A stretch of 38,124 bases of DNA from Micractinium sp. NFX-FRZ (GCA_029339195.1 JAPTJF010000547.1:1-38124), one strand, 5' to 3'. Shown: positions 8,571 to 19,474, numbered from the stretch's first letter. Translations and numbers: made by a program. Notes: generated from the letters alone by a model not told the origin.

Positions 8571-11500
8571 TCACGCCTGCGGCTTCACTCCCGTGATGAG
8601 CACAAACTTGACCAGCCCCATCCTGAAGCCCTGCGCCATGAGGGGCATGACCTGCACAGCACAGCACAGCATAGTCAGCATGTCAGCATATGTCAGCATG
8701 TCAGCATGTCAGCATATGTCAGCATATGTCAGCATATGTCAGCATGTCAGCATAGTCAGCACAGCATAGTCAGCATATTAAGGAGGTTAGCAAGACACTG
8801 GGGGTGCGCTGGGGGGGAGGGTCCAGGGTGCAGCGGCAGCGGCGGGGCGTGGCAGGCTCTTCCAGGAAGGCGGGGGGGCACCATGGGGCGCACGAGGGGC
8901 GGCAGCACCCACCCGCGCTCCTGCTGCCGCAGAGTGCGCTCTCGCTCGCTGCACAGACCTGCCAGTACCGCAGCACGCACCGACCCCGTCCATTATCCAA
9001 ACCCATGCATATCAAACCTGTCCCCTCCCCTTCCTGCTTCCCCCTCTCACCAGCGCTCCCTTGATGGTGGTCCACCCCGCCTTGAGCAGCCCGCTGACGC
9101 CCTCTGCCGTGAAGGCGCTCTTGATCACCTCGCCCCAGAAGGGGGCCACCTCCTCCGACCAGTCGGTGGTCTTGACGCCTGGGAGAGAGGGAGGACAGGA
9201 ATGAGGCAAGGGGTGCGAACGGCGAGAAATCAGGGCTTGTGAAGGGCGGAATGTAGGGGGGCAGCGGGCAGCCCCAGAAGGGGGCCACCTCCTCAGACCA
9301 GTCCGTCGTGTTGATGCCTGGGAGAGAGGGAGGAAAGAAATGAGGCAGGCAGTGGGAGCGCTGAGAAGGTAGGGGCAGCAAAACCCACCCCTGCATTCCG
9401 CCCCATTCCCGCAGCCTTCCTGCATCTGCTGCCTCACACCCACACGCAATCCCTGCACCACCTGCGGCCTCAGTTCCACGGCACCCTCCTGCAGCACCCC
9501 TCCCCTCTTTTCCGCCAACCCAACCCACCCCCGCCGCCCTCCCCTTCGCTTGCGCCCTCCCCACCCCACACAGTACACACCCCACAATCTACACACCTGT
9601 GATCCCCTCCTCCCGGAACAGCCGCTCGTAATCAGCAATGGAGCACCAGGCTGGGAGGTAGTAGGCCTCGCAGATGCGGTCCAGCAGGGACTGCTCATCC
9701 GCTGTGAGCCCCGCCTCGCCCTCACCCAGCACCCTGCGCAGCAGCGGGGGTCGGTGGGTGCTAGTGGTGTATGGTGTATGCAGGACTAGGGCACGGCGCG
9801 CTGCATCGGCCCCACCATCACCGGCCAGGCCCTGCCAGATCTATGGTGCTCCATCCAAGGCTCTCCCGCTCACCCAACCGTAGAGGCAACTACAACGGAA
9901 CAGGGAACATGTGCCAATAAAAGGTTCCTCTTCAAATCCACCGTCACACCAGGCACCCACCTGTGGCACCACGTGACGATGATGATGCGCCCCCCGGGGG
10001 CGCACACCCGCGCCAGCTCGTTCACGAATTGCCGCTTGTCTGGGGCAGTGGGGGTGGGTGGGAGAATGGTGGAAGAGGAGGATAGGCTGTGAGGAGGCCT
10101 GTGGGCCCGTGGGTCAGCACACTTGCACCCCCCCGCCCACACATGGTGAGCGGCAGCAACCAAGCCACACCTGGGACTTGCCGCTCGCTCTATGCCCCTG
10201 TGCTGCTGCCAGGCTGTGATGGCAGCGCCTTGCCCCATCCCCCTCCTCCCCACGCAACACCCCACGCAACACCCCACGCAACACAACCCCACCTGGCATG
10301 CCCTCCCTGCTCTGCACGCTCCACACCCACCCCCACCCCCACCCCCGCCACTCACACTATCACACACACACACACACACCTGGCATGTGCTCGCCGCTCT
10401 CCATGCTCCACACCAGGTCAAACTCGCCGTCGCTGAATGGCTGGTGTAGCGCGTCTGCAGGTGCATTCAATCAGGCAAGAAGCAAACGATGCCATCAGGG
10501 CTTGCAGTCAGAGTCAGTGGATTGGGGCTGGGGTCGGGCTAGCAGTGCCGTGGGGCGGCCGCAGCGGTCACCGGACCATGCATACAACAGCCACTCGTCC
10601 AGATCTCGAGAAGTATGGTCGCCCACTTCAATGCCTGGCCGCTTGGTGCCAGCTGCTGCGCTCCAAGCACGCTGCAGCCTCTGCAGCCAAGCCTCTGCCC
10701 GGCCTGCCCATGCCCATGCCCTGCTGCGTCGGCCAGCTGCTCCCCACCCGCCCGCCCACCTGCCACCTGGAAGGACGTCTGTTGTGCCAGCCCCTGGGCA
10801 GCGGCGATTTCGTTGGCACGCTTTGCCTGGAACGGGCTCAGCGTGATGCCGCGCGCCTGGCACCCAAACTTGCGGGAGATGTGCCTGCTGCTGCCGCCGA
10901 TGCCGCACCCCACGTCCACCATCTGCCCGGGGGAAGAGCGGTGGGAGCGGGAGGGTGGCAAACTAGGGTTTCGGGAACAGCTGGAAGGGGTGCGGCATCC
11001 CGCGTCCAACACTGGTGAGGAGGTGGGGAAGAGCATTGCAGGGCAAGCTGGCGCGGTGCAGTGTTTGATGGAAACAGATGACACGCCACGGATCCCCACA
11101 CCCAGTCCATCCACTCTGTGCGACACCACTGCCTCGCCAAACCCTTGCCTGCTTTCATGCAAGCTGCAGGCCACCCTCAACTGGCCTGCGAAGCACCCCG
11201 GACCCCCTGCACATTGGTGTTTCCCAATGACAAAACCCTCTCTGTAGAACACAAGACGGACCTTGGTGGCCCCCTCCGCCCCCGCCCATTTCAGCGTCTC
11301 CTCGATCATGTCGATCTGCGCCTGCTGGTTGGTCTTGGGCGCCCCTCCCTTGGGGTAGTACCCGTGGTGCATGTGCTCTCCCTGGAGGACACGGCGCGGG
11401 TGTTGCGGGGGTGAAAGAGGGGTGGGAGCGCATGAGAGAGGGCGAGCCCAGCGCGCCGCATGTCCCTCCTCGGCGCCCGGTGCGGCGTGCCGCGGCAGCA

Positions 11501-11878
11501 GGGTGGCCAAGAGGGGAGCCAACTCACCCACATCGACTCCCACAGCTGCGAGGATTCGTCGTAGAAGTTGGCGATTCCCTCCTTGAGAGGCTTGCGCTGC
11601 AGGGGGGGCAAATCAAGCGCGGAAGGGAGGGACTTTAGCAAGAGTGGCGGCAGGCCTGGCGGCAGCGGCGGCGGCGGCGGCAGGGCAACCAATGCCGACT
11701 GCCCCGCCATGCCGCTTACCTCTCCTGCATTTAGTATTGGCTTCACTAGCGTGTCCAGCAGGCCTGCCCGCACAGCCACGGCGCGTGGCCGCCGAGCGCT
11801 GCTGCCGCTGCCCGTCCGGCGGGACGGCAGTGCGCCGCGTGCCGCGATCGCACATGTGGTGCTACATGCGCTCGCCAT
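8571..11878 (-). CDS. VTE4: Gamma-tocopherol C-methyltransferase, plastid (vitamin E synthesis)
   Basis: Transfers a methyl group from S-adenosylmethionine to gamma- (or delta-) tocopherol, the last step of alpha-tocopherol synthesis. Nine exons, about 11720-11878, 11528-11596, 11263-11382, 10760-10922, 10380-10454, 9961-10039, 9597-9733, 9051-9178 and 8571-8651, join in frame to 336 aa. Residues 1-40 are Ala/Arg/Ser-rich, as in a chloroplast transit peptide. Family motifs follow: IANFYDESSQLWESMWGEHMHHGYY, given here only as positions 61-84, SAM motif I VDVGCGIGGSSR near residue 118, ITLSPFQAKRA, DLVWSMESGEHMPDK and PGGRIIIVTW. The C-terminus contains the VKTTDWSEEVAPFWG block. The length fits plant and algal VTE4. 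The start is shared with no neighbour; the GH18 gene diverges about 400 bases away. Intron 7 holds a partial copy of exon 8. Confidence 0.95.
8663..8779. repeat. Tandem repeat GTCAGCAT(AT) in the last intron of VTE4
   Basis: Around a dozen head-to-tail copies of an 8-10 bp unit, GTCAGCAT alternating with GTCAGCATAT, plus variants GCACAGCATA at both ends. The array sits within intron 8 of VTE4, close to the acceptor of the last exon (exon start about 8651). Confidence 0.85.
9271..9350 (-). repeat. Partial duplicate of VTE4 exon 8 with its splice acceptor, within intron 7
   Basis: This stretch closely matches 9132-9215, the first part of exon 8 plus the end of intron 7. Read on the minus strand it has CTCCCAG, then codons for GINTTDWSEEVAPFWG, matching GVKTTDWSEEVAPFWG in the real exon. 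After that it diverges. It has no good donor soon after, so it looks like a decoy acceptor or pseudo-exon. Confidence 0.85.
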
Positions 11879-12278
11879 GGTGCCCGTATGCAGGTGAAGA
11901 GGGACCTAGGAGAGAGCACCGATCGTGGGGCAGCGATCGCGTGCAGTGCGACCTGTGGCAGCAATTTGATCTATCTAGGAGTATCGTGTGCGCCCTTTGG
12001 CTGGCCGAAAGCCCTTGCTTTTGCACAAGGCATGCCTGCTGGGAGTGGCTGCAAGCCTCCCGCAGAACACATCGCTTGCAGTCGTCACCTGGACCTCCCC
12101 GCAATCACATCACCATCTTTGAAGCCTGTTCTGAGTGGTGACAGCCGCAGAACGACTCCTGTTGTCTGCCTGCAGTTTGACGTCGCCGGGGCTCCCTCCC
12201 ACGACCTGCCCAAGAGAATCAGTTGTCAGTAGTTGGAGATCGCACAGGAGGCAGCACCACGAGGCAGCACCACGACCC
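11879..12278. promoter_or_regulatory. Divergent intergenic region between VTE4 and the GH18 gene
   Basis: About 400 bases separate the VTE4 start codon (minus strand) from the proposed GH18 start (plus strand), so both promoters should lie here. It contains two CGATCG-type palindromes (near 11920 and 11935) and a direct repeat GGCAGCACCACGA at about 12250-12275. No TATA box is obvious. No coding sequence is supported. Confidence 0.4.
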
Positions 12279-14325
12279 ATGTTCATCGCCGCCTTCGCGG
12301 GCGCCCGCCCCCTGGGCCGACCGCTCCCGCCGCTGGCCGGCGCGCCGCAGTGCTGCGGCGCCATCCCCCTGCACCTCATCTTCTCCTTTGCACGTGACGC
12401 CGCACACGACGGCCATTTCACGTTCTACGATCCTTCCATGCTGGAGCAGTGCAGCACCCAGCTGTGCGGCGCGCAGCGTGGCATGCTGTCGCTGGCGGGG
12501 GCGGGTTTTGCCTGGGGCCCGGCTGTCTCGCTGGATGCCTGGGTGGGCAACGCCCTGAGCAGCCTGCAGGGCATGCTGGAGCGTCACCGACTCACCGGGC
12601 TCGACATAAACTACGAGGTATGCCAGGGAGGGTAGGGCTGAGGCACCGTGCGTGGCGCGGCATCCCCAGCTGTCAGCTGCTGTCGCCCGGTGAGCATCAT
12701 GGGCTGGCTCGCTGCCACACACTGCTGCTGCCGCCGCCGCTCTCGATGCCAACTCTCCTACCTGCTGCCCCCAAGTAAGCCTGCGTGCCTGAATGCCTGC
12801 ACTCCTGCTCCCAGCCTGGTTGTCAGCCAACCGTTGCCCTGCCCTGCTTGCCGCCCTGCGCCCTGCCCCTGCCCGCCGTCGCTCTTGAGCAGGAGGGCCT
12901 GGGGGCGGGCGGCTTCCCAGTGGCCATGGCGGCCCTGATTGCACAGCTCAAGGCCTGGCGCCCCCAGCTGCTCATCACTATATCCCCGTTCACCGAAGTC
13001 TGGCCGCACTACAGGCGCCTGCTGCAGGTGCGCTGTGCCGTGCTGCGCTGTGCTGCGCGGTGCTGCGCGGTGCTCCCTTGAGCGGTGGTGTGCTGTGCTG
13101 GGCGCCAGCTGTGCTGCTGCCGAGTGCATGCTGCGCGCTGCACGGCTGCGTTGTTGCAGATGCTTGCCTGTCAGGTCTGCAGTTGCTCCGCACTGCGCCC
13201 CATGGTTTGCATTAGTGCATACATCTCCCTGCTTGCCCCCCTGCCCTGCCTCGACTGTGCTCAGCAGCTGGCAGGCAGGTAGGAGCTTGAAGTACCCCCC
13301 GCAGCTGTGCTGCCCTGGCCCCTGCCCTGCAGCTGGCGGGAAGCAGCATTGACTACATCAACTGGCAGGTCTATGCTGAGCTGGAGTCGCCTGGCGCCAG
13401 CGCACAGCAGGCAGGGCAGGGCCGGGGGGTGTCAGACTGGGCGGTGTCAGACTGCGCAGCTGCCACCCGCCCGATCCCTTGGCATCCGGATGTGTGCACA
13501 CCCATCGGCCTGCCCTCCTGCTGCCACGCCCACCTCCTGATACTCCTCCCCTCCCAGTCCTCCATCTGCGCGGCCAGCCCAAGCAGTGCTACCTTTGCTT
13601 AGCGCAAAAGCAAAGGTTTTTGCTTTGCTAAGAAAGCTTAGCTTACTTTGCTCCCACCCTGCTCTCCGAGGACACTACATCCGCCCCACCCGCGTGCACT
13701 TGACCTCTTGCTGGAGCGAGCCTCCACCCCCGTCCCCGCCCTGTGTGTGCAGGTGGTGGCTGCCTATGACCGGCTGGCTGGGGAGGTGGGCGGCTACCAC
13801 CGGCTGACGCAGGGAGTCAATACCGGTGAGGTGCGGGTGGCAACGCAGGCGTCACCCTGCCCCTCGTGTTGGTTGTGCTGATGTGCGCAGTGCCTGTTCG
13901 CGCGCTGCCCTTGCTCGTGGCGCTGTTGCGCCCCACCAGTCACAGCCCCGGTGCCCCATTGCAAGCCATGGAAACTCCAGGTGGGAGGTTAGCATGAGGC
14001 TTTCGCTGCTCACCTCACCAGCCTGGCAACATTGCGTGCACACTGCTGCTGCTGCCCTCACGCTGCAGAGCCCGACCAGAGGCGCGGGCCTCAGCTAGCG
14101 GCCTGCCTGGACGCTTTCAGACAGCTCAGAGCCAAGGGCATAGGAGGTGCCTTCACTTGGGCGCTAGACAACTCGGCTGCTGGGGGCTACCAAGCGGAGC
14201 GCGCGCTGCTGGCCATAGCTGCAGACCCATGGCAGGGCGTGCCGCTGCCGCCGCCTCTGAACCAGCAAGATGGGGACGGGCAGGTCCCGGAGGGAAGCTG
14301 GCAGCACTGCTGCGGGGTCCAGTGA
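12279..14325 (+). CDS. GH18 chitinase-like protein with altered catalytic motif
   Basis: Five exons, about 12279-12617, 12893-13027, 13333-13410, 13753-13825 and 14069-14325, join in frame to 293 aa, the size of the plant chitinase-2-like (GH18 class III-related) proteins. Landmarks in order: LHLIFSFARD (strand beta2), MLSLAGAG (equivalent of the SxGG strand), GLDINYE at 107-113 ending exon 1, LLITISPF, DYINWQVYAE and a final GAFTWALDNSAAGGY. GH18 enzymes need DxxDxDxE. Here it is T-G-L-D-I-N-Y-E: the acid/base Glu is kept, but the aspartate two residues before it is Asn and the first Asp is Thr. Activity is therefore doubtful; sugar binding is possible. No signal peptide is seen after this ATG, and an upstream exon cannot be excluded. 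Intron 3 seems to be GC-AG, or alternatively GT-AG 18 bases later. Confidence 0.85.
13585..13645. repeat. AT-rich imperfect inverted repeat in GH18 intron 3
   Basis: CTTAGCGCAAAAGCAAA is followed by GG and then TTTTTGCTTTGCTAAG, an imperfect hairpin of about 16-bp arms. It is unusually AT-rich for this window and lies inside the intron between exons 3 and 4. Confidence 0.6.
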
Positions 14326-14384
14326 GTGGCAGTGCTGCCGGGGGCAAGCTTGAGAGATGCGCAGGCAGCACATGTTCCTTGGAA

Positions 14385-14389
14385 TGTAA
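14385..14389 (+). promoter_or_regulatory. TGTAA polyadenylation signal for the GH18 gene
   Basis: TGTAA on the plus strand about 60 bases after the stop codon at 14323-14325. Confidence 0.45.
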
Positions 14390-14574
14390 CTTGCCTGGGC
14401 TGACAACACCTGAAGTTGCGCAATGTAAGCCAGGCAGCCTCGACGTGCACGGGCGGTGACGCAAGCCATATGGGCAGAGGGAGGGAGCAGGGCCAGGCTG
14501 GCATGCGTTCGACCGTCCCAACTTCGGCTCACTCTGATAATTGGCACCTGAAACCTGCCTCACAAGACTAGCTT

Positions 14575-14579
14575 TTACA
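14575..14579 (-). promoter_or_regulatory. TGTAA polyadenylation signal for the SDR gene
   Basis: TGTAA on the minus strand about 336 bases after the stop codon at 14915-14917. Confidence 0.4.
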
Positions 14580-14914
14580 TGAGACACGTACCACAGCAGG
14601 GAATGAACTGGGAATGAAATTATGTTTGGAAATGTGCGGCACAGGGAAACCGAGGGGCAGGCCCTCCCAAGGAGTGAGGCACTGCCTGTATTCAACAAGG
14701 AATGATTCGTTCTAACGTCAGGCTGGAAACGGGGTGGCAACTGAGCAACATGGCCATACACGGGGTTGCATCACACAAGTAATCACCAAATCAAATCAAA
14801 GGGGCCCGCAGGCGCGCGTCTATGGCGCTCGAGAGGCCGGCAGCACAGGGTGGTTGCGGCACGCCTTAGTCACCAGGCCAGGCATGCGGCGCTGCTCTAC
14901 TTTTGTAAACGTCT

Positions 14915-17271
14915 TCACACCGAGGCAAACAGCTCAGTGATGGGCAGGGCTGGCGCGTCCTTCTCAGCAATAAGCTCGACCACCTTCCCGCTAGCTGCCG
15001 GCTCCACCAGGGCCGACACGCACACCGCCGCCACGTCAGCGCGCAGCACGCTGCCGGGCCGCTTGCGCGGGGGCAGGCCGTAGGCGTCGGGGCCGCCCAT
15101 CACAAGCCGGCCCTCGCCCCGCCCGCCGGAGAGATCGTTCACCAGGCCGCCCGGGCGCACGATTGTGTAGTCGAGGCCGGAGCGCTGCAGCGCCACCTCG
15201 CCCTGCGGAGGGCATCAGAGAGGGGGAGGAGGGCAGGGAAGGGAGAGAAAGAGCGTGGGCGAGCGTGGATTGGTGGGGAGGGGTGTTGAGAGGGCAGGGT
15301 GTTGGGAGAGGATGGTGGTGCAGAGGGGTGTTGAGAGGGGAGCGGAGCAGCAGCGGCGCGGCCGGGGGTGGGGAGGGCAGGCCGGCTCCAGGGAGCGCAT
15401 GGGCACGGAGCAGGCCACTGCGGCCTGTCCTTTCCCATGCAGACTGCGCCTGCTCAGACCACCTGCTCCTTCCAAACCCTTGTGCTTCTCTGTATCATGC
15501 CCGCCTTGACCATACGTACACATGGAACAGTCAGCTCCCGACACAACAGCTAGACACGCTATTCACAGCACCCAGCCCGGCACCCACCTGCTTCTTCCAG
15601 AACAGCACCCCCCAGTAGGCGTTGAGCGGGAAGAGGGGGTCGTCGCAGCCGATGGAGGTGACCAGCACAAACTTGCCCACACCCTGCACCGGGGGTTGTC
15701 AAGAAGAGTTTGCGGACGCGCATGTTTAGCAAGAGAGGAGCGGGGTGCGTGAGAAGGGGAGGGGTGGGGGGTAAGAGGAGGGGTGGGAAGGGAGGCCAGC
15801 GACCACCAGGTTCCGGGTCCCCTTGTCACCCTCCCTGGCATGGGCGCCCACCAGCAGCAGCAGCAGCAGCAGCCAAACAGCACCCTCTTGGGTTTCAGTC
15901 CCCAGACACACAACCCTGCACCCCCACCTGCTGCTTGGCTGCGGCCACCAGGTTCTTGGTGCCCTCGCAGTCCACGGTGTAGGGGCCCAGGGGGTTGAGC
16001 CTGTCGGTGGGGCCCGTGGCGCAGATGACAGCGTTGCTGCAGTGAGGGCGACATGGAAGTTGTGGGGTGGGGGGGCGGTAGAGGTAGTCAGAGGTACCAG
16101 TTTGCGTGCAATATCTCTACCAAGGGCTTAAGAGGGTTCAGCCCGTCCGTGGGCCCTGTGGTGCAGATGACAGCCCTCCACACAACCGCCCCACCCCACT
16201 TGCCCCTGGCAACCCGCGCTCACCAGCCCGTCATGGCCACCCCTCTCCACACAATTGCCCCGCACCCCACCCCTCGCAGCACCGCGAGCACTCACCAGCC
16301 CTGCATAGCCCGCGCCACGGTGCTGAACTTGTACACGTCCCCCTCCACAATCTCGACCCCCTGGCTGGCGGGCGGCAGCATGCCCGAGGCCTTGACGCCG
16401 TCACGGACCAGCGCACGCACGGCGATGCCCTGCTCTACCAGCTGCTTCACAACAGCCTTGCCCACACCTCCGGTCGCCCCGGCCACAAGGACCTTGAGGC
16501 CCTGCAGGGTGAGCAGTGGCGGCAGCAGCAGAGAGGCCTGAGCATGGGTACTGGAGAAGAGGTGTAAGCGGGGCGGGTGGGGAGGACAGCGACCCAGGCG
16601 GGGTGCATGCACCCAGGCATCGGGAACGGTGAGAGTGAGGCAGGGTGGGGTCCACACCCGCGCGCCCATTGCCTGCCCACCCCAGCGTCGCTCACCGTCC
16701 AGCACCGCGCCTCAGAAAGTCACGGGCACCGGTATCTTGCTCTGACCGCACGGCCGACCTGCACTCCCCTGTTTCCTACCCCGGCAGCCAGGCCTCACAG
16801 GTATTTCCAGCTTGGCCTCACCTCGAAGCGCGAGTCGGCCTCCGGCAGCATCAGCGGGGTGGGGCTGGTCTCCAGAAGCGGGCTGGAGGGGCCAGAATCG
16901 GCGGCGGCAGCTGCAGCACACGGAGCGGAAGGCAGGCAAAATCAGAGTGCATGCTAGGTAGCGCTTGACCTGCCTGGCAGGCACCTCTTTAGGCCCCAGA
17001 TCAAGGTTTATAGAGATGGATGTAGTGCGGATCACTCCAGCAAGCATGCATCAAGTCAAAGTTGGTACGGTACCCCAGGCGGCTGCGGCGCCAGCGCAAG
17101 GCTTGCCGTGCAGAGCTAGCCCCGCCATCGCCACGCCACGCCGCCCACACAAGGCTTGCCCATTCTCAACCACATATACTCTGAGTACAACAAGGCACAT
17201 CGAGTGGCGCACCCGCACGCAGCGTCAGTCGGCTCTCGCGGCGGAGCAGCTGCTGGCGCCGACAGGCCATG
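14915..17271 (-). CDS. Atypical short-chain dehydrogenase, NAD(P)-binding (TIC62/At2g34460-like), probably plastid
   Basis: Supported exons are about 16822-16910, 16296-16501, 15928-16036, 15588-15683 and 14915-15202. They encode a Rossmann-fold protein of the NmrA-like/atypical SDR group. The dinucleotide motif is VLVAGATGGVGKAVV at the start of the fold, followed by VRALVRDG, AVICATGPTD, KFVLVTSIG and DYTIVRPGGL. The closest family by memory is the plastid proteins related to TIC62 and Arabidopsis At2g34460; the substrate is unknown. The first exon is uncertain. An Arg-rich start MACRRQQLLRRE with ATG at 17269-17271 would make a plausible transit peptide, and a phase-1 donor near 17190 would fit the next exon, but I cannot prove it. 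The intron at 16037-16295 carries partial copies of both flanking exon edges. Confidence 0.82.
16135..16182 (-). repeat. Partial duplicate of an SDR exon edge within the preceding intron
   Basis: On the minus strand this reads AVICTTGPTDGLNPLK, matching AVICATGPTDRLNPLG of the exon at 15928-16036, preceded by an AG. It diverges after about 45 bases and would soon reach a stop. A second small copy, 16173-16240 versus 16241-16312, duplicates the donor edge of the upstream exon (GGGCTGGTGAG). Confidence 0.8.
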
Positions 17272-17689
17272 GATCGGGCCGCGTTCACGGATACATGCCG
17301 TTCGGATAAGGGCGCGGCCAACCCTGTAGAGTAGAGCGCTGCCGACATTTGCGTGTGTTGCTGAGCGCGCCAAATCGGGTCGAGCGGGGCAGTCGTAAGA
17401 AGGGTTGCAGGTAAGAGCCACAAGGAGGCAGGGCGATCAGCCTGCAAGGGCTCCAGAACCCCACGTGAGCATAGCATGGTGCAGCGGGCAGCGGCGCTGG
17501 TGCCGCCAGTGCACGTTCGAGGCTAGCAAATCTGCCTCCCCAGTCTGCTGCCCCCTGCTCAATGAGTAGCAAGTGAATTGCAATGTAATACTTGGCGGCT
17601 AAAACTCCTAGGGATCGGCATAGTTTATTATGAGCAACAAGGCGATGCAGCGGTTAGATTTGCGCTCGCACTGAATGCGGAAGACGCCA
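17272..17689. other. Intergenic region upstream of the SDR gene
   Basis: Lies between the tentative SDR start and the stop of the next minus-strand gene. It should contain the SDR promoter. Overlapping minus-strand open frames here (to 17421, 17477 and 17572) do not resemble protein sequence. No motif is recognised. Confidence 0.4.
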
Positions 17690-18851
17690 TCAGCTGTCGC
17701 AGGCCACCTTCTCCGCTGCCACCGCCGCCACTGCTTCCACAGCCGCCTTGTCGGGGCTGGCACTGCTGAGGCGCTGCATGCGCCGCGCAATGGCCGCCGC
17801 CAGCTCGCTGTTCATCGGCGCCGCACCCCCCGGCGTGGCCAGGCTCGCAGCACTCTTAGCCGCCGCCGGCGCCGGCGTGGCGCGCAGCTGCACCAGCGGC
17901 GTCGGCACCGTGGCACCCTCCTCGGCGCTGCCTGTCTTGCGCAGCGGAGTGGCTGCGGCTTCATCACCACCCATCTTCCCACGCATGATCTCCACCGCAG
18001 CGGGGCTGGCGGTGGCAGCCAGCGACATGCGGTGCCCAGGCGTGGCACGCGGCAGCACACAGGCACCCAGTGCCGGGATGCCGCCCATTGAGGCCAAGCG
18101 CTGCTCCAGGCTGCGCAGCTGCACGCCGTAAGGCAGCGGCGTGCCCTCGCCACCACCGCTGCCTCTGCTGCCGCGTGCCGCTGCCGGGGACGCGTCGGCT
18201 GCAGCGGCCTCCCCGCTGCTGCTGGGATGCTCTGGAAGCTGCAGGGAGGGCAGGCGAAGGGGGCGGGTGGTGAGCTGCAGCCTGTCATGTCTGCAGCTCT
18301 GCCACTGTGCCAGCCGCAGCATAGAATGGCGGGCCGCGGAGTACAATGATCCGCCGCAGCATGCTCAACATGTGTGGATCATGGGAGCACCGCTGCCCAG
18401 ACCAGGGCACTACAGCACGCAACCACAGCAGCACGCTAACCACAGCACGCTAACCACAGCAGTTTATGAAGTACATGGTCACACCGGAACGTGGGCATGG
18501 ACGCAGCGCCTGCACACGCAGCCAGCGCGCCATGCATGCTGTGTGACCACTGCACCCGCTTGCACCCTCCCAAGCACCGGCACACCCGCATGCTGCGGCA
18601 TCCCTGCCAGCACACAACACACGTCTGGCACAACCCACCTGAAGACCCGCCTCGGCTGCAAAGCTGTCCAGCTCAGCCATCTGCTCGGCCCCAAACTTGG
18701 CCAGCCGGCGCCGCACGGAGGCCAGCGCATCTGGCAGGTCCGCCCTGCGAGTCTCTGGCAGTGCCCGAATGGCGCCCTCCACCTCGCGCTGCAGGCCGTC
18801 CAACGACAACTGCAGGTTGCGCAGCGCCGCCGCCACCTCCTCCCGTGACAT
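17690..18851 (-). CDS. Unrecognised protein with helical N-terminus and Ala-rich C-terminus
   Basis: Two exons, 18639-18851 and 17690-18238, join in phase 0 to 253 aa. The N-terminal exon (MSREEVAAALRNLQLSL…, 71 aa) looks like amphipathic helices with heptad-like leucines, including LQREVEGAIRALP and VRRRLAKFG. The second exon is Ala/Pro/Ser-rich. It carries a basic stretch near VQLRSLEQRLASMGG and ends with NSELAAAIARRMQRLSS, another likely helix. The frame is open upstream of the chosen ATG, so an earlier start is possible. I do not recognise a family. A small coiled-coil subunit of some complex is a guess from composition only. It diverges from TIM13 across about 620 bases. Confidence 0.6.
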
Positions 18852-19474
18852 GCTTGCGGGGGATGTTTCTGAGCCGGGGCCCGCCGGTAGGATGCGGGTG
18901 GTCGAGGGAAGGCGCTGGGGCTGGGTGCAAGTGCGGCGTTGGCTGCACTGCAGATAGTTGACGCCGGTGGAATGCATGAACATCAAGGGACACGCGGGAC
19001 ATGGCGTGAAGTGTGCATGCACATCAAAGATTAGGAACAGGCAGGCCCGGAACCCCACGGCAGCCACTGTTTGGTGGCCCGTGCGCAAGAGCACCCCGCT
19101 CCCGCCGCTGCCGGCCTGCCTTCTGAAATCTCGCTGCCATTGCCCCGCACGCACCACTCGACGTTTCTCGTTCTGCGCCGCTTCTCCAGAAGTCCGAGAA
19201 GGCAGGGAGACCTGGGCAGGAGGAATGTAGTTTGAAGCCAGCGGGTGAGGGGCCGGGCTCGCGAGGTGCGCCGTGCTGCGATCGCTGGTTCAGTGCAAGT
19301 GTGTAAGGGCCTGCAGTTGCGAAGTTGGCGCGTTCAAGGCTGGGAGACCAGCGCGCGCCACATGGCGCCAGGCTGTCATCCCATCAGAGTTCTCTTTCGC
19401 CTCCAGCATGCGCACCGCCCTTCGATTGCCGCCATACACTGCTTGATCACCCGACAGGCCGCAGCCGCAGCATA
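18852..19474. promoter_or_regulatory. Divergent intergenic region between the unrecognised gene and TIM13
   Basis: About 620 bases between two divergent start codons, so it should hold both promoters and 5' leaders. The minus-strand frame remains open to about 19157, which leaves room for a longer N-terminus of the minus-strand gene. No clear core-promoter motif is seen. Confidence 0.35.

Larger units (their letters stand above)
14326..14914. other. Convergent intergenic region between GH18 and SDR genes
   Basis: Both flanking genes end here. A plus-strand TGTAA at 14385-14389 fits GH18 and a minus-strand TGTAA at 14575-14579 fits the SDR gene. No ORF with coding character is seen. Confidence 0.55.

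Noticed and set aside
8663..8779. CRISPR-like repeat array
   Set aside because: Units are 8-10 bp with no spacers, inside a eukaryotic intron. It is a minisatellite.
14915..16910. Complex I or chlorophyll biosynthesis assignment for the SDR gene
   Set aside because: The Rossmann motifs fit several atypical SDR groups. Only the TIC62/At2g34460-like C-terminal pattern could be recognised, so no specific substrate is claimed.
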